Of a DNA stretch of 64,000 bases, positions 1-11,025 are shown piece by piece (within the stretch, counting starts at the first letter, position 1; the number at the start of each line of letters is the position of its first letter). Source of the stretch: Pseudomonas sp. R5-89-07 (GTDB lineage Bacteria; Pseudomonadota; Gammaproteobacteria; Pseudomonadales; Pseudomonadaceae); NCBI RefSeq assembly GCF_003851685.1, contig NZ_CP027727.1, forward strand, positions 2,108,001-2,172,000, given 5' to 3'. Made by a program: the position numbers and the translations under genes. Below the pieces are notes generated by a model, which ran no database searches, had not been told where the DNA came from, and saw only the letters and a list, made by a program, of their open reading frames with translations.

Positions 1-1093
1 CCAGGCCGTAGCGGTCGCCGAGCGCCATCGCCTGGGCGCTGTTGTCGGTGACCAGGTCCAGGGCGCTCTGCAGGTTGCGGTAGCCGAGCATATGGCAGAT
101 GTGCAAACCGGCTTCCAGTACCCGCAGGATGTTGCCGTTGCCCAAGGGGTACCAGGGGTCGACGATGGAGTCCTGGCCGAAACACACGTTCATGCCGGCT
201 TCTAGCAGTTCGTTGACGCGTGTGACACCTCGGCGTTTCGGAAAACTGTCAAAGCGGCCTTGCAGGTGGATACTTTCAGTGGGGCAGGAGACAAAGCTGA
301 TGCCGGAGTGGCCCAGCAGGCGAAACAGTTTGGCGCAGTAGGCGTTGTCGTAGGAGCCCATGGCCGTGGTGTGGCTGGCGGTGACACGGGCGCCCATGTC
401 GCGGCTGCGGGCTTCCTCGGCCAGCACTTCGAGAAAGCGTGAGTGCGGGTCGTCAGTTTCGTCGCAATGCACGTCCACCAGACAGCCGGTGCGTTCGGCC
501 AGATCCATGAGGAATTTCACCGAGCTTACCCCTTGGTCACGGGTGTACTCGAAGTGCGGGATGCCGCCGATCACGTCGGCGCCCAGGCGAATGGCTTCTT
601 CCATCAGTTCACGGCCATTGCGGAAAGACTCGATGCCCTCCTGGGGAAAGGCAACGATTTGCAGGTCGATCAGGTGCGAGCTTTCTTCACGCACTTGCAG
701 CATGGCTTTAAGTGCGGTGAGGTCCGGGTCGGTCACGTCGACGTGGGTGCGCACATGCTGGATACCGTGGGCAGCAAGGGCCTGGATGGTCTTCTTGGCG
801 CGGGCCTTGGTGTCTTCCTGGGTGATGGTGGCTTTGCGTTCCCCCCAGCATTCGATGCCTTCGAACAGGGTGCCGCTCATGTTCCAACGGGGTTCGCCGG
901 CGGTGAGGGTGGCGTCCAGGTGAATGTGCGGTTCGACGAAGGGCGGGATCACCAGGTTGCCGGCGGCATCCAGGTCTCCAGCCGCTAACGGTGGTACGGC
1001 TGTTTGCGCAGTGATGCTGGCGATCCGGCCATGTTCCAGGTGCAGATCATGCAGGCCTTCACGGTTGCGCAGGCGGGCATTGATGATGTGCAT
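1..1093 (-). CDS. codA: Cytosine deaminase (3' end cut by window edge)
   Basis: Amidohydrolase that converts cytosine to uracil and ammonia for pyrimidine salvage. The 364 visible residues include the metal-binding HIH (residues 56-58), a [10 protein letters not shown] block typical of CodA, an ASHTTAMGS block, and [14 protein letters not shown], which carries the late catalytic Asp. The family is about 420 residues, so roughly 60 C-terminal residues lie outside the window. ATG at 1093 follows AGAGGA at good spacing. It lies 65 bases downstream of the cytosine permease on the same strand, the usual codBA arrangement. Identity is clear from the motifs and the neighbour. Confidence 0.93.
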   Translation of the reverse strand, partial: MHIINARLRNREGLHDLHLEHGRIASITAQTAVPPLAAGDLDAAGNLVIPPFVEPHIHLDATLTAGEPRWNMSGTLFEGIECWGERKATITQEDTKARAKKTIQALAAHGIQHVRTHVDVTDPDLTALKAMLQVREESSHLIDLQIVAFPQEGIESFRNGRELMEEAIRLGADVIGGIPHFEYTRDQGVSSVKFLMDLAERTGCLVDVHCDETDDPHSRFLEVLAEEARSRDMGARVTASHTTAMGSYDNAYCAKLFRLLGHSGISFVSCPTESIHLQGRFDSFPKRRGVTRVNELLEAGMNVCFGQDSIVDPWYPLGNGNILRVLEAGLHICHMLGYRNLQSALDLVTDNSAQAMALGDRYGL

Positions 1094-1158
1094 GGGCAAG
1101 TTCCTCTTGGCTAAATTCAATCGGGCGGCCTTCAGGTTACCACCGCCCGTGGTCAGGC

Positions 1159-2427
1159 TCATGCCTGGGCGTCAGCCAACGGTTGGCGCACGCGCAGCAA
1201 GGCGCTGAGCAGGATGTAGGTGAGCGACGCGGCAGCAATCCCCACCAGCGGTGCAACCCATGGCGAGTTGAACGCCAGCAGCGTGCCCACTGCATACGCC
1301 GTCAGCCCGGGCCAGTTGAATGCGGGCAGGCGGGCGTCCGCCAGACGTGGGTACTGGCCGCGATAACGGTAGAAGAAGTCCGCCATGATCACCCCGCCAA
1401 TCGGCGGAATCACCGTGCCCAGCAGAATCAGGTACGGCACGAGCATGTCGTACATGCCCAGCAAGGCGAGTAGGGTGCCGATCACCGCGCCCGCAAGCGT
1501 CACGGTTTTGCGCCGCCGGGTGCGCAGCAAGTTGCAACCGGCGACGGCGAAGTTGTAGATGGTGTTGTCCTGGGTGCTCCAGATATTGAGCAGCAACATG
1601 GCCATCGCCGCCATGGCGAAACCTTGCAGCAGCAAGACTTCCACCACATCCGGTTGCTGATAGACGATGGCGCCATAGGCGCCGATCAACACCATCAGGC
1701 CGTTGCCGATAAAAAAGCCGATCAGACTGGCCAGTACCGCGACCCTGGCCGAGCGGGAAAACCGCGTCCAGTTGGTGGCCTGGGTCGCGCCGCTGACAAA
1801 GGTGCCGAACACCAGGGTGATTGCCGTGGACAAATCCAGCTCGGCGCTCGGCACCACTGCCATCAGACCATCCAGCCCGCCAATCTTCACGGTAGCGACC
1901 CACATCGACAGCAACAGCAGAATGCCCATGGCGGGCACCGCGATGTAAGACAGGATTTCCAGCCCGCGATACCCCACGTACGCCGTGGCACAGAACACCA
2001 GGCCAAACACCACCATCAAGGCCAGCACGCTGCCCTGGCTCAATTCGAAGTACTTGCCCAGCACCACGGCGGCAGTGGCGGTGCCCCAGGCATACCAGCC
2101 GATCTGGGTGAAGCCGAGGATCAGGTCACTGAGCTTGCTGCCGATTTCACCAAAGCAGAAACGCCCCATCAACACCGAGTTCAAACCGCTCTTGAAGGCG
2201 ATGTAACCCAGGCCAGCGGCGTAGCTACCCAACAACAGGTTACCCAGGGCCACAACGCCGAGCATGCCGGTAAAACTGAAGGCCACCCCCAGCTTGCCGC
2301 CGGCAAACATGGTTGCCGTAAAAAACGTGAACCCCAGCAGCACCATGGCCGTGGAGGCCAGGCCCTTGCGCGCATGCAGAGGGACTTCGCTGAGGGGGTA
2401 ATCGTTGCCGGATTCTTGCTGGGTCAT
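1159..2427 (-). CDS. codB: Cytosine permease (NCS1 family)
   Basis: Inner-membrane cytosine:cation symporter of 422 residues with about twelve hydrophobic segments. Motifs such as [19 protein letters not shown] [16 protein letters not shown], and [15 protein letters not shown] in the second half, are characteristic of CodB-type NCS1 carriers. The start chosen is ATG at 2427 because GGGAG lies about eight bases before it; a longer reading to 2505 has no ribosome site and adds 26 unconserved residues. It is the first gene of the codBA unit, so the pair takes up and deaminates cytosine. Confidence 0.93.
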   Translation of the reverse strand: MTQQESGNDYPLSEVPLHARKGLASTAMVLLGFTFFTATMFAGGKLGVAFSFTGMLGVVALGNLLLGSYAAGLGYIAFKSGLNSVLMGRFCFGEIGSKLSDLILGFTQIGWYAWGTATAAVVLGKYFELSQGSVLALMVVFGLVFCATAYVGYRGLEILSYIAVPAMGILLLLSMWVATVKIGGLDGLMAVVPSAELDLSTAITLVFGTFVSGATQATNWTRFSRSARVAVLASLIGFFIGNGLMVLIGAYGAIVYQQPDVVEVLLLQGFAMAAMAMLLLNIWSTQDNTIYNFAVAGCNLLRTRRRKTVTLAGAVIGTLLALLGMYDMLVPYLILLGTVIPPIGGVIMADFFYRYRGQYPRLADARLPAFNWPGLTAYAVGTLLAFNSPWVAPLVGIAAASLTYILLSALLRVRQPLADAQA

Positions 2428-2605
2428 GTGCCTTGCTCCCTGAATAATGACGCTGGCCTGTTGCACCGTACGTGCCAAACCGGGGGCAGTGGTGCAAGCA
2501 CCCATGGCGCTCGATCTTTATAGCAGCAGGGTTGTTTCCGGGGGGGCAATCAAGCGCGAAAGCAGTGCAACCGTGACACAAATTGGATCGGCTTGGGCCA
2601 GGCGT

Positions 2606-2632
2606 AAAAAAACCACCCGCAGGTGGTTTTTT
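2606..2632 (-). terminator. Rho-independent terminator after queD
   Basis: Short GC stem AACCACC / GGTGGTT flanked by an A-run and a T-run of six. It lies 14 bases past the queD stop and reads correctly on the minus strand; the symmetric A/T flanks would let it stop both directions. Confidence 0.85.
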
Positions 2633-2645
2633 CAACAACGCATCG

Positions 2646-3002
2646 CTACTCGCCGCGATAGATACACCCGCTGGTGCACGTCTCGTGGATGCGAATCGCA
2701 CTGAGCTCCGGCAGCAGTGGCTTCAATTCGGTCCAGATCCACTTGGCCAGCACTTCGCTGGTAGGGTTTTCCAGGCCGGGGATGTCATTGAGGTAATTGT
2801 GGTCGAGACGCTCGTAGAGCGGCTTGAAAATCGCCTTGATTTCCGAGAAGTCGCGAATCCAGCCGGTATGGGGGTCCAGGTCGCCGCTCAAGTGGATCGC
2901 CACCTTGAACGAATGCCCGTGCAGACGCCCGCATTTATGGCCGTCCGGGACGTGGGGCAGGCGGTGGGCGGATTCGAACGTAAACTCTTTGAAGATTTCC
3001 AC
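2646..3002 (-). CDS. queD: 6-carboxy-5,6,7,8-tetrahydropterin synthase
   Basis: Cytosolic zinc enzyme of the PTPS/QueD family that makes carboxytetrahydropterin for queuosine (preQ0) synthesis. The 118-residue product has the zinc histidines in FESAHRLP and LHGHSF, the catalytic region [15 protein letters not shown] and the C-terminal [10 protein letters not shown] chose the GTG at 3002 because [13 protein letters not shown] is where the family begins; the open frame runs back to 3110 but the extra residues are not family-like and no ribosome site supports them. It is followed by a strong terminator. Confidence 0.9.
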   Translation of the reverse strand: MEIFKEFTFESAHRLPHVPDGHKCGRLHGHSFKVAIHLSGDLDPHTGWIRDFSEIKAIFKPLYERLDHNYLNDIPGLENPTSEVLAKWIWTELKPLLPELSAIRIHETCTSGCIYRGE

Positions 3003-3078
3003 GGTATTTTCAGCTCGGTCAGGTATCTGGCAGGCGGCGAGTTTAACAGCTTGACCCGTCGCCGCGCATACCGCTGGG

Positions 3079-4158
3079 TCAAAGGGCTTGCAAACGCTCG
3101 CCCAGCCCACCGTTGTCCGCCAACTGCAGAAACTCGTCCCCCAACCGCCGGCTCTCGCTCATTGCCGTCTGCCAGTATTTGTGGCGACTGGCGTCATCGC
3201 CCATGAAACGCTTGAAGTCGCTACGGTCCGGCAATTTGCCGTAAGGCAGGCGGGCCAGATAGTCCTTTGACGGTGCCAGCAGCAAGACGTCCTGCAAACC
3301 CTGTTGGTTGCTGCGCCGCCACGGCAGGCCTTTGTCGAACCAGCCGGGGATGACCCGGTCGGTAAAGTGCGGGTACAGCACGATATCCTCGCCGCGGTAG
3401 GGCAGGTCGAGGTGGTAGTCCAACAGGCCGCCGTCGCGGTAGGTGCCGGCACCTGCGCCGGGCAGGTCGCGCACGCCTTGCATCACCATGGGAATCGAGC
3501 CGGACGCCAGCAGTGCCTGGCGCAGGTTGCCCAGTTCCAGTTCAAGGAAGCGCGACGGGAAATCCTGCAAGGGGTGCACCGGGGGCGCCTGGCGGGGATC
3601 GTGGACGATCAGGCGTTCGAAATGCCGCGACAGCCGTGCGCGGCCGCGCAGGTTATCGGCGATCACCGAGGACAGGCCCAGGCCCAGCCGGCCTCGGTGG
3701 TCGTCGGCGAGCAGGCCATGGCTCTTCACCACCATGATGTTCAGGCGGTAGTCGGGGTTGCTCAGCACCTGTGCATCGCGGCCGGCCAGCAGGTCGTCGA
3801 GCATGCGTTGGCAACTGCGGCTGACTTCGGCCATGGTCACGCCTTTGGCGAAACGCTGTTCGTTATACAGGCGACCGAGGTCGAGCAGGCCCTGTACCGG
3901 GTCGGGCAGGCAAGCGCTGGCAAACCGCCAGGAACCAATGGACGCACCGATCAGTGCCCGCTCCCGAGGCGCACGCGCCAGCCAGTCGCCGAACAGCGCC
4001 AGGTCCAGGCCCTGGATACCCAGTGCCTTGGGACCGCCGGCCGCACCCGGAAGAATGCCAACGTCAGAAGAGGTAAGGCCTTGCTCGCGAATGCGTGCAA
4101 AGGCGCGTTTACCGGCCTTGAGCGTCAGGGCAGGGAACTTGATGTGGATAGCTGTCAT
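3079..4158 (-). CDS. Patatin-like phospholipase family protein
   Basis: Predicted serine hydrolase of 359 residues. A glycine-rich oxyanion-like stretch ([10 protein letters not shown], residues 38-47), the nucleophile elbow GASIG with Ser73 and the DGG of the catalytic dyad (Asp242) are visible, as in patatin-like lipases. The substrate is unknown. ATG at 4158 is chosen; the frame stays open to 4638, but that extension would overlap the divergent PepSY gene and has no family features. The ribosome site is weak (GAGAC). It ends 76 bases before queD. Confidence 0.78.
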   Translation of the reverse strand: MTAIHIKFPALTLKAGKRAFARIREQGLTSSDVGILPGAAGGPKALGIQGLDLALFGDWLARAPRERALIGASIGSWRFASACLPDPVQGLLDLGRLYNEQRFAKGVTMAEVSRSCQRMLDDLLAGRDAQVLSNPDYRLNIMVVKSHGLLADDHRGRLGLGLSSVIADNLRGRARLSRHFERLIVHDPRQAPPVHPLQDFPSRFLELELGNLRQALLASGSIPMVMQGVRDLPGAGAGTYRDGGLLDYHLDLPYRGEDIVLYPHFTDRVIPGWFDKGLPWRRSNQQGLQDVLLLAPSKDYLARLPYGKLPDRSDFKRFMGDDASRHKYWQTAMSESRRLGDEFLQLADNGGLGERLQAL

Positions 4159-4258
4159 ACCGGTCTCTGTCAGAGCGATTGAAATAGCGAGCTCGCGAAA
4201 AACGTCAACGATAGCGCGTAAGCCTTTATAAGCACTGCGCCTGTTGGTGCAAGCAGGA

Positions 4259-4277
4259 AATTGCCATGGTGGCAATT
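4259..4277. promoter_or_regulatory. Palindrome, possible operator
   Basis: Eight-base arms AATTGCCA and TGGCAATT separated by TGG, between the divergent hydrolase and PepSY genes, about 70 bases before the PepSY start. It overlaps the left half of the putative BqsR box by two bases. The symmetry is seen directly; the protein that would bind it is unknown. Confidence 0.45.
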
Positions 4278-4291
4278 CAGCTTCAGTTAAG
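4276..4291 (+). promoter_or_regulatory. Putative BqsR/CarR binding box
   Basis: Sequence TTCAG-CTTCAG-TTAAG, one base away from the tandem TTAAG-N6-TTAAG motif reported for BqsR of P. aeruginosa. It sits 56 bases before the first gene of the operon that encodes the BqsR-like regulator, which fits autoregulation. The match is seen; binding is inferred. Confidence 0.55.
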
Positions 4292-4347
4292 TTGGCGCGC
4301 GTACCGTAGCCCGTCGTAGGAAAAACATCCTGAAACGGAGACTTATC

Positions 4348-4650
4348 ATGAAGTGCCTCACGGCGCTGGTCGCCGCCGGTATCATTGCGTCCTCGGCCAC
4401 GCAGGCCTGGGCAATGGACCCCGACAAACCGCTGAAATTGCCTGGCACTGTTACTATTCTCGCGTTCGATCAGCTTGAAGCCACCGCCCTTGCGTTGCAC
4501 CCCGGTTCGACCCTGCTGGGCACCGACCTGGACGAGGAGTACGGCAAATACATCTACCAGGTCGAGCTGGAAGATGCCCATGGCCTCGAGTGGGATGTTG
4601 AATTGGACGCGCTCACCGGGCACGTTCTCAAGAATCATCAGGACACGTAA
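4348..4650 (+). CDS. Secreted PepSY-domain protein 1
   Basis: Small periplasmic protein of 100 residues. A signal peptide covers about residues 1-22 (cleavage after the Ala of TQAWA), and the rest is one PepSY unit: a helix with LEATALALHPGSTLLGTDLD, then KYIYQVELEDAHGLEWDVELDALTGHVL. Ribosome site GGAG precedes the ATG. It begins a four-gene unit with overlapping stops and starts. PepSY proteins next to a two-component system often affect its signal or its ion ligand; in P. aeruginosa the BqsRS/CarRS locus also carries two such genes (from memory). Molecular role not known. Confidence 0.8.
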   Translation: MKCLTALVAAGIIASSATQAWAMDPDKPLKLPGTVTILAFDQLEATALALHPGSTLLGTDLDEEYGKYIYQVELEDAHGLEWDVELDALTGHVLKNHQDT

Positions 4651-4961
4651 TGACGGTATATCGACGCGCCGCTAGTGTGGTGCTGCTGGCGCTCCTGGCC
4701 TTTTGCACAAGCCTGGCCGCTCGCGACCTCAATCAGGATGAAGCCCTGGCACTGCGTCAGCAGGGGGTGATCCTGCCGCTGGAGCACCTGTTGCATACGG
4801 CGATGTCGCGCTATCCAGGGGCCCGGCTGCTGGAGGCGGAGCTGGAGAAAAAGCACGGCCAATACGCCTATGAAGTGGAACTGGTGACCACCGAAGGCGT
4901 GGTGCGCGAAATCAAGCTCGACGCAACCACCGGTACATTGATCAAAGATAAGGAAGACTGA
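4650..4961 (+). CDS. Secreted PepSY-domain protein 2
   Basis: Paralogue of the preceding gene, 103 residues, with an N-terminal signal peptide (residues about 1-24, ending in SLAAR) and one PepSY unit ([29 protein letters not shown]). Its ATG overlaps the upstream stop as TAATG and its own stop overlaps the next start as TGATG, so the genes are translationally coupled. The two copies share the pattern of a hydrophobic helix, a [15 protein letters not shown] strand and a DATTG turn, pointing to an old tandem duplication. Likely periplasmic modulators of the sensor kinase downstream. Confidence 0.8.
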   Translation: MTVYRRAASVVLLALLAFCTSLAARDLNQDEALALRQQGVILPLEHLLHTAMSRYPGARLLEAELEKKHGQYAYEVELVTTEGVVREIKLDATTGTLIKDKED

Positions 4962-5629
4962 TGCGCCTGCTTCTGGTGGAAGACAACGTGCCGCTGGCCG
5001 ATGAGCTGCTGGCGGGCCTGCAGCGCCAAGGCTATGCCGTCGATTGGCTGGCCGATGGGCGCGACGCGGCGTACCAGGGCCGCAGCGAACCCTATGACCT
5101 GATTATCCTCGACCTTGGCCTACCGGGCTTGCCGGGGCTCGAGGTACTCGCGCAATGGCGCGCGGCAGCCCTGGCCACGCCGGTGCTGGTGCTCACGGCG
5201 CGGGATTCCTGGGCAGAACGCATCGAAGGGCTCAAGGCCGGCGCCGATGACTACCTGAGCAAGCCTTTCCATCCCGAAGAATTGCACCTGCGCATTCAGG
5301 CGCTGTTACGACGGTCCCACGGGCACGCCAACCAACCGACCCTGCAAGCTGCCGGTCTGCACCTGGATGAAGGCCGCCAGTGCGTGCTGCGCGACGGTGA
5401 CGAGATCCAGCTGACGGCCGCCGAGTTCCGCCTGTTGCGTTATTTCATGCTGCACCCCGAACAGATTTTGTCGAAAAGCCATCTGGCCGAGCATCTCTAT
5501 GACGGCGAGACCGAGCGCGACTCCAATGTGCTGGAGGTCCACGTCAACCACCTGCGCCGCAAGCTGGGGCGCAGTGTGATCGAAACCCGGCGCGGCCAGG
5601 GTTATCGATTCGGCGCCAGCCCTGCATGA
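4961..5629 (+). CDS. OmpR-family response regulator, BqsR/CarR-like
   Basis: Two-domain transcription factor of 222 residues: receiver domain with the acidic pair ED near residues 7-8, phospho-acceptor Asp51 (IILDLGLPG) and Lys in LSKPF, then a winged-helix DNA-binding domain ending in [12 protein letters not shown]. It is co-transcribed with the kinase and overlaps it by four bases (ATGA). Order of genes (queD region, two PepSY genes, regulator, kinase, TlpQ-like receptor) matches my memory of P. aeruginosa PA2666-PA2652, where this pair is BqsR/BqsS (also called CarR/CarS), which responds to ferrous iron and calcium. The stimulus here is inferred only. Confidence 0.85.
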   Translation: MRLLLVEDNVPLADELLAGLQRQGYAVDWLADGRDAAYQGRSEPYDLIILDLGLPGLPGLEVLAQWRAAALATPVLVLTARDSWAERIEGLKAGADDYLSKPFHPEELHLRIQALLRRSHGHANQPTLQAAGLHLDEGRQCVLRDGDEIQLTAAEFRLLRYFMLHPEQILSKSHLAEHLYDGETERDSNVLEVHVNHLRRKLGRSVIETRRGQGYRFGASPA

Positions 5630-6945
5630 AGTCGATCCAGCGGCGCCTGAGCCTGGGGTTGATCAGCGTGATGGTGGTCGTCGGCGTAGTGCTGGCACAA
5701 ACCAGCCTGTGGCTGTTCGAGGCCGGGTTGCAGCGCTATCTGGAGGCCGGCCTGCGCAACGACAGCGAAAGCCTGTTGTCGGCCCTGGTGCGTGGGCCCA
5801 ACGGTGTACAGTTGGATGAGCATCGCCTGTCACCCGCCTATCAGCGCCCATTCTCGGGGCACTATTTCCGCATTGATTTTGCCGACACGCACTGGCGTTC
5901 CCGCTCATTGTGGGACCAGGAACTGCCAACGCTCCCCGAGGCCGGGCTCAAGGGTAACCTGCAATTGGGGCCTGAAGGCCAAAAGCTGTTGGTATTACGC
6001 TCGGACTACAAGCGCTTTGGCCAGCCAATTTCCATCAGCGTGGCGCAGGACTACACGCCGGTGCGGGAAAGCTTTCGCCTGATGCGCCAGATCGGCCTGG
6101 TACTGGGGCTGGCGGCATTGCTGGTGGTGTTGGTACTGCAACGCATCACCGTGCGCCGCGCCTTGCGCCCGCTGGAAACCGCGCGCAACCAGATCGCCCA
6201 GTTGCAACAGGGCCAGCGTTCGCAACTGGACACCCAGGTGCCGCTGGAGCTGGAGCCATTGGTGGCGCAGATCAACCATTTGCTGGCGCACACCGAAGAC
6301 AGCCTCAAACGCTCGCGCAATGCCCTGGGCAACCTGGGGCACGCGCTGAAAACCCCATTGGCGGTGATGTTGAGTGCAGCGTCGAGCGAGGCCCTCAGGG
6401 ATCAGCCGCAGTTGAGCCAGTTGTTGCGCGATCAGCTTGAGCAGGTGCAGCAGCGTCTCAACCGCGAGCTCAATCGCGCGCGCCTGGCGGGCGAAACCCT
6501 GCCGGGTGCGCTGTTCGACTGTGAAAAAGAACTGCCGGGGCTGTTGGCTACCTTGAACATGATCCATGGCGAACATCTGGACCTGAGCTACCACGTCGCC
6601 GCCGGCCTGCAACTGCCGTGGGACCGTGAAGATTTGCTGGAGTTACTCGGCAACTTGCTGGACAACGCCTGCAAATGGGCGGATGCCGAAGTTCGATTGA
6701 GTGTGAGCGATACACCGCACGGTTATCTGCTGGCGGTTGAAGACGACGGCCCCGGTATTCCAGAAGCCCAGCGCGATCAGGTATTCAGCCGTGGCGCACG
6801 CCTGGATGAACAGATCGACGGCCATGGCCTGGGGCTGGGCATCGTGCGCGATATTGTCGAAGTGTGGGGCGGGGTGTTGCAGTTGCAGGAAAGTGAGCTG
6901 GGTGGGCTCAAGGCGCTGATCGAGCTGCCACACCGGCACGTCTGA
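5626..6945 (+). CDS. Sensor histidine kinase, BqsS/CarS-like
   Basis: Inner-membrane kinase of 439 residues with transmembrane segments near residues 8-30 and 148-168, a periplasmic sensor of about 115 residues, HAMP-like linker, phospho-acceptor His239 in [12 protein letters not shown], and a catalytic domain with [17 protein letters not shown] and GHGLGLGIV. The iron-binding RExxE described for BqsS is not evident in the periplasmic part, so the ligand may differ. Start overlaps the regulator's stop. The kinase and regulator probably control their own operon through the box at 4276-4291. Confidence 0.85.
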   Translation: MKSIQRRLSLGLISVMVVVGVVLAQTSLWLFEAGLQRYLEAGLRNDSESLLSALVRGPNGVQLDEHRLSPAYQRPFSGHYFRIDFADTHWRSRSLWDQELPTLPEAGLKGNLQLGPEGQKLLVLRSDYKRFGQPISISVAQDYTPVRESFRLMRQIGLVLGLAALLVVLVLQRITVRRALRPLETARNQIAQLQQGQRSQLDTQVPLELEPLVAQINHLLAHTEDSLKRSRNALGNLGHALKTPLAVMLSAASSEALRDQPQLSQLLRDQLEQVQQRLNRELNRARLAGETLPGALFDCEKELPGLLATLNMIHGEHLDLSYHVAAGLQLPWDREDLLELLGNLLDNACKWADAEVRLSVSDTPHGYLLAVEDDGPGIPEAQRDQVFSRGARLDEQIDGHGLGLGIVRDIVEVWGGVLQLQESELGGLKALIELPHRHV

Positions 6946-6987
6946 CCTACAGCCGTTCACTCAAGAAACACCAGAACCGAGAACTAA

Positions 6988-7084
6988 CCTGTGGCGAGGG
7001 AGCTTGCTCCCGCTGGGCCGCGAAGCGGCCCCAAACAATTGGACTGCTGCGCAGTCCAGCGGGAGCAAGCTCCCTCGCCACAGG
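6988..7084. repeat. REPIN, family A
   Basis: Inverted pair of REP sequences with the core GTGGCGAGGGAGCTTGCTCC. Outer arms (6988-7016 and 7056-7084) are perfect complements; inside are two small hairpins, GCCGC/GCGGC and GGACTGC/GCAGTCC. Located between the kinase and chemoreceptor genes, whose 3' ends converge. Confidence 0.9.
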
Positions 7085-7145
7085 TACGGTGTTAGCCTTG
7101 ACTGACTGGCATTAGGGCAGCCCGCTCCTAAAGGCAAGACGGTTC

Positions 7146-9293
7146 CTACACCCGAAACTGATCCATCAACCCCTGCTGCTGATTCGCCAGGCTGTTCAAC
7201 GCCCGGCTCACCCGCGCCGATTCATTGGCCTGTTCCGACAGCGACTCGGTCACATCCCGAATCGTCGCCACGTTGTTGTTGATCTCCTCGGCCACTGCGC
7301 TTTGCTCTTCGGCGGCGCTGGCGATTTGCAGGTTCATGTCGCTGATCACGGTGACGGCGTCACCGATCTGGCGTAGCGCGGTGACCGCCTGGCCGACCTG
7401 CTCGACACTGCCCTGAGCCTGGCGATAGCTGTTGCCCATGGCACCGACCACTTCTGCGGTGCCGCTTTGCAAGTGTTCGATCACCACGCGCGTTTCTTCC
7501 ACCGACTCCTGGGTGCGCCGTGCCAGGTTGCGCACTTCGTCGGCCACCACGGCAAAGCCACGGCCAGCCTCACCGGCGCGGGCAGCCTCGATGGCGGCAT
7601 TGAGCGCCAGCAGGTTGGTCTGCTCGGCGATGCCGCGAATCACTTCGAGCACCGAGCCGATCTTCTCGCTGTTGCTGGCCAGGCCTTCAACCTGTGCCAT
7701 GGCGGTGCTCATGTCCGCCGCCAGCAGGCCGATGTTGCTGGTGGTCTGGCCGATCACGGTCAGGCCATCGCAGGTGGACTGGTCGGCATCGCGGGCGGCT
7801 TGCGCGGCTTGGGCTGCGCTACGGGCCACGTCCTGAGCGGTGGCGCTCATTTCGTGAGAGGCCGTGGCCACTTGGTCGACCTGGCGATACTGTTGCTCCA
7901 TGCCGGCGCTGGTTTCGCTGGCAATCGCGGCGGATTGGTCGGCCGTGCCACGGGCGTCCTGCACCGAGCGTTTGACCTCGGCAATGATCGGTTGCAGCTT
8001 GTCGAGAAAGCGGTTGAACCAGCCCGCCAGTTGGCCCAGCTCGTCCTGTTTGGCGTAGGCCAGGCGGCGGGTCAGGTCGCCTTCGCCGCTGGCGATGTCT
8101 TCAAGCATATGCGCTACGCCAAGGATAGGCCGGGTCACGCTGCGTGCCATCAGCCACACCAGTATCAAACCGACCACGGCAGCCAGCAGGCCCAGGCCGA
8201 GTTCCAGCAGGGTGCCCCTGGTGTTGTCGGCATCCAGCTGGGCTTTGAGCGCCTCGGCTGGCGCCACCAAAACTTTTTTCGGTACGTCCAGCAGCACGCC
8301 CCACGGCTTGCCGCCCGGAATCGGTGCAAAAGGCGCCAGCACTTTGAGTTGCTGGTCGCTGCGCAGGCTGCGGGTCTGTGTGCTGCCCGCCAGGGCACTG
8401 ATCAGTTGTGCGCCGCTGGCCGTGTCGACCTGGTCCAGGCGTTGGCTGAGCTTGCTGGCGTCCGGGCTGTAGCCGGCGAGCAAGCCGGTGGGGCTGAGGA
8501 TGCTGACCTGGGTCTGGCCGTCGTACAGCTTGTGGCTTGCCTGTTGGCTCACGGCCTGCAAGCTGTTGAGGTTGATGTCAACCGACAGCGAGGCAATGAC
8601 TTTGCCGTTGACCACCAGCGGGAAGACGATGCTGGTCATCAGCACATTCTGCCCGTCGATCACATAAAAGTAGGGCTCGATCACGCAGGGCTTGAGGGTG
8701 GTGCGTGGGCAGGTGAACCAGGCGTTGGCTTTTTCGCCGCTGGGGCCGACGGAGGTGTCGGCCATGTCGCTTTCGGGCAGCGCCATGGAGGTGATTTTCC
8801 CCGGCGTTGGCTGCGACCAGTACAGGGCGAAGCGGCCTGTGTCGTTACTGCCCAGTTCGGCCTGATTGGCGAACAACTCATCCTTGCCGTCCAGCGCATT
8901 GGCTTCGAATACCAGGGACAAACCGAGCAGGTCGGGGTTGGCCTGCAGCGCGGCCTTGACCTGACGGGTCAGGTCTTCGCGGGTATCGAAGGCGTCCAGG
9001 AAGCGTTTTTCCGCCTGCTCGCGCAAGAACAGCACCTGACGGGAAAACCCGTGGCCGTACTGGTAGGCATCCATGAACTGCTGGCGAATGCCCAGCGCCT
9101 GCACTTCACCCTGGGCCTCGATGCGCGCCTGGGCGGCTTCATCCAGCATCTGCATGCTGGACGCCTTGACCTGCTCGGAGCTTTGCGCCATCCGATACAG
9201 CGACAGACCGACCAGCAGGGTCACGATACCCAGCAGGCACAGGCCCGCGAGCAGGGTGATTTTCCATTGAATGGAGAGCTGCCTGAGCGACAT
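7146..9293 (-). CDS. Methyl-accepting chemotaxis protein, TlpQ/McpU-like
   Basis: Chemoreceptor of 715 residues: first membrane helix near 11-33, a large periplasmic double-Cache-type sensor (about 35-365), second helix near 368-390, HAMP, and the signalling hairpin tip [39 protein letters not shown]. Size, sensor type and synteny (receptor, transporter, second receptor) resemble P. aeruginosa PA2654 (TlpQ, histamine and polyamines), by memory. No C-terminal CheR-tether pentapeptide is seen. The ligand is an inference; the receptor function is certain. Confidence 0.88.
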   Translation of the reverse strand: MSLRQLSIQWKITLLAGLCLLGIVTLLVGLSLYRMAQSSEQVKASSMQMLDEAAQARIEAQGEVQALGIRQQFMDAYQYGHGFSRQVLFLREQAEKRFLDAFDTREDLTRQVKAALQANPDLLGLSLVFEANALDGKDELFANQAELGSNDTGRFALYWSQPTPGKITSMALPESDMADTSVGPSGEKANAWFTCPRTTLKPCVIEPYFYVIDGQNVLMTSIVFPLVVNGKVIASLSVDINLNSLQAVSQQASHKLYDGQTQVSILSPTGLLAGYSPDASKLSQRLDQVDTASGAQLISALAGSTQTRSLRSDQQLKVLAPFAPIPGGKPWGVLLDVPKKVLVAPAEALKAQLDADNTRGTLLELGLGLLAAVVGLILVWLMARSVTRPILGVAHMLEDIASGEGDLTRRLAYAKQDELGQLAGWFNRFLDKLQPIIAEVKRSVQDARGTADQSAAIASETSAGMEQQYRQVDQVATASHEMSATAQDVARSAAQAAQAARDADQSTCDGLTVIGQTTSNIGLLAADMSTAMAQVEGLASNSEKIGSVLEVIRGIAEQTNLLALNAAIEAARAGEAGRGFAVVADEVRNLARRTQESVEETRVVIEHLQSGTAEVVGAMGNSYRQAQGSVEQVGQAVTALRQIGDAVTVISDMNLQIASAAEEQSAVAEEINNNVATIRDVTESLSEQANESARVSRALNSLANQQQGLMDQFRV

Positions 9294-9526
9294 CGGGACA
9301 TCCTTACCTGACTACACATGGAACATCGCTATCGGCTGCGCTGAGTTTTTCTTTATTCAAACATTCAATTTAACGCTCAAAACGGCGTCGCTTTTTGACA
9401 TGGCCGCTGCGCTGCTGCAAAGTGCGCGCCCTCTAATAAGACTCTTCAAGCCCACACCTGCAGCGCCTTCAATGGCCGCTGCGGCGCGGGTATGCCTGTC
9501 TTTTATGTTTTTGTCCTGAGGTAACC

Positions 9527-10849
9527 ATGATTAACGCTGTTATCGCCGCGGTCGGCACCATGCTGGTGCTCAGCCTGTCCCGCGTGCATGTGGTCATCGC
9601 CATCATCGTCGGCGCCCTGGTGGGCGGCTTGACCGGTGGCCTGGGTATCGACGCCACGCTCAAAGCGTTCAACAGTGGCTTGGGCGGTGGTGCGACGGTG
9701 GCGCTGTCCTACGCCTTGCTCGGCGCTTTCGCGGTGGCGATTGCCAAGTCCGGCCTGGCCCATGCCCTGGCGGACAAAGCGCTGTTGCTGGTCGATCGCC
9801 AGGAAGCCAGCGGCGGCAACCACGTCAAGTGGCTGCTGATCGGCCTGCTGTGGGCGGTAGCAATTGCTTCGCAGAACATCCTGCCGATCCACATTGCGTT
9901 CATCCCGTTGTTAGTGCCGCCGCTGTTATATGTGTTGACCAAGCTGCAACTGGACCGTCGCCTGATCGCGTGTGTCATGACGTTTGGCTTGATCACGCCT
10001 TACATGTTCCTGCCGGTGGGCTTCGGCAATATCTTCCTCAACCAGATCCTGCTGGCCAACGTGGCCAAGAGCGGCGTGGACATCAGCCAGGTCAACGTGA
10101 CCCACGCCATGAGCCTGCCCGCGCTGGGCATGGTGGTTGGCCTGCTGGTGGCGGTGTTTGTCAGCTATCGCAAAAAACGCGTGTACGACCTGGCGAAAAT
10201 CGAGCGTGTCGAACAGGTGGCGGTGCAGTACAACCCGTTGACCCTGCTGGTGGCCGGCCTGGCGATTGCCTCGGCGTTCATTATTCAGCTGTGGCTGGAC
10301 TCGATGATCATCGGTGCGCTGGCCGGTTTCCTGATTTTCTCGGTGTCGGGCATCGTGCGCTGGCGCGACACCGATGACCTGTTCACCGAAGGCATGAAGA
10401 TGATGGCGATGATCGGCTTCATCATGATCGCCTCGTCGGGCTTTGCCGAAGTGCTCAAGGCCACCGGCGATGTGCGCTCGCTGGTGGAAGCGTCGGCGGC
10501 GTTCATCGGCCATAGCCGTGGGGTGGGGGCGCTGTTGATGCTGCTGGTGGGGCTGCTGGTGACCATGGGCATTGGTTCGTCGTTTTCCACGGTGCCGATC
10601 CTGGCCGCGATCTTTGTGCCGTTGTGCGTGCAACTGGGTTTCAGCCCGGTGGCGATCGTGTGCATCGTCGGCACCGCCGGTGCCTTGGGCGACGCGGGTT
10701 CGCCGGCGTCGGACTCCACCCTCGGCCCGACCTCGGGGCTGAATATCGACGGCCAGCACCACCACATCTGGGACACTGTGGTGCCGACGTTCCTGCACTA
10801 CAACCTGCCGCTGCTGGCGTTTGGCTGGTTGGCGGCGATGACGCTCTGA
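9527..10849 (+). CDS. Na+/H+ antiporter-family transporter (YuiF-like)
   Basis: Polytopic inner-membrane carrier of 440 residues with about eleven hydrophobic stretches. Features of the NhaC/YuiF branch of ion transporters: [30 protein letters not shown] near the N-terminus and [24 protein letters not shown] near the C-terminus. Some relatives move amino acids such as histidine rather than protons and sodium, so the substrate is open. It is divergent from the first chemoreceptor and lies upstream of the second, an arrangement that suggests transport of a ligand sensed by one of them. Confidence 0.75.
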   Translation: MINAVIAAVGTMLVLSLSRVHVVIAIIVGALVGGLTGGLGIDATLKAFNSGLGGGATVALSYALLGAFAVAIAKSGLAHALADKALLLVDRQEASGGNHVKWLLIGLLWAVAIASQNILPIHIAFIPLLVPPLLYVLTKLQLDRRLIACVMTFGLITPYMFLPVGFGNIFLNQILLANVAKSGVDISQVNVTHAMSLPALGMVVGLLVAVFVSYRKKRVYDLAKIERVEQVAVQYNPLTLLVAGLAIASAFIIQLWLDSMIIGALAGFLIFSVSGIVRWRDTDDLFTEGMKMMAMIGFIMIASSGFAEVLKATGDVRSLVEASAAFIGHSRGVGALLMLLVGLLVTMGIGSSFSTVPILAAIFVPLCVQLGFSPVAIVCIVGTAGALGDAGSPASDSTLGPTSGLNIDGQHHHIWDTVVPTFLHYNLPLLAFGWLAAMTL

Positions 10850-10857
10850 GGCGTCCA

Positions 10858-10955
10858 TTGTGGCGAGGGAGCTTGCTCCCGCTGGGCTGCGCAGCGGCCC
10901 CAAAAAAGCTGGCGGACGCTGCGCACCCGAGCGGGAGCAAGCTCCCTCGCCACAA
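10858..10955. repeat. REPIN, family A
   Basis: Inverted family A pair; left core TGGCGAGGGAGCTTGCTCCC, right core its complement at 10932-10955, with CTGCGCAGCGG-type inner hairpin. Directly followed by GCTCGCTCCTACAG (10956-10969), a fragment of family B, so two REP families abut. Confidence 0.88.
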
Positions 10956-11025
10956 GCTCGCTCCTACAGAAAATTGACGTTTGGCCGTTAACCTCTCAAG
11001 TCGCCACTAACAAGAGAGAAAAGCC

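Noticed and set aside
4159..4638. N-terminal extension of the patatin-like protein
   Set aside because: It would overlap the divergent PepSY gene and its promoter box; the residues look nothing like a hydrolase start and ATG 4158 fits the domain.
7467..9311. 614-residue frame opposite the first chemoreceptor
   Set aside because: His/Gly/Gln-rich antisense of a clear receptor gene; high GC keeps the reverse frame open. No ribosome site or family motif.
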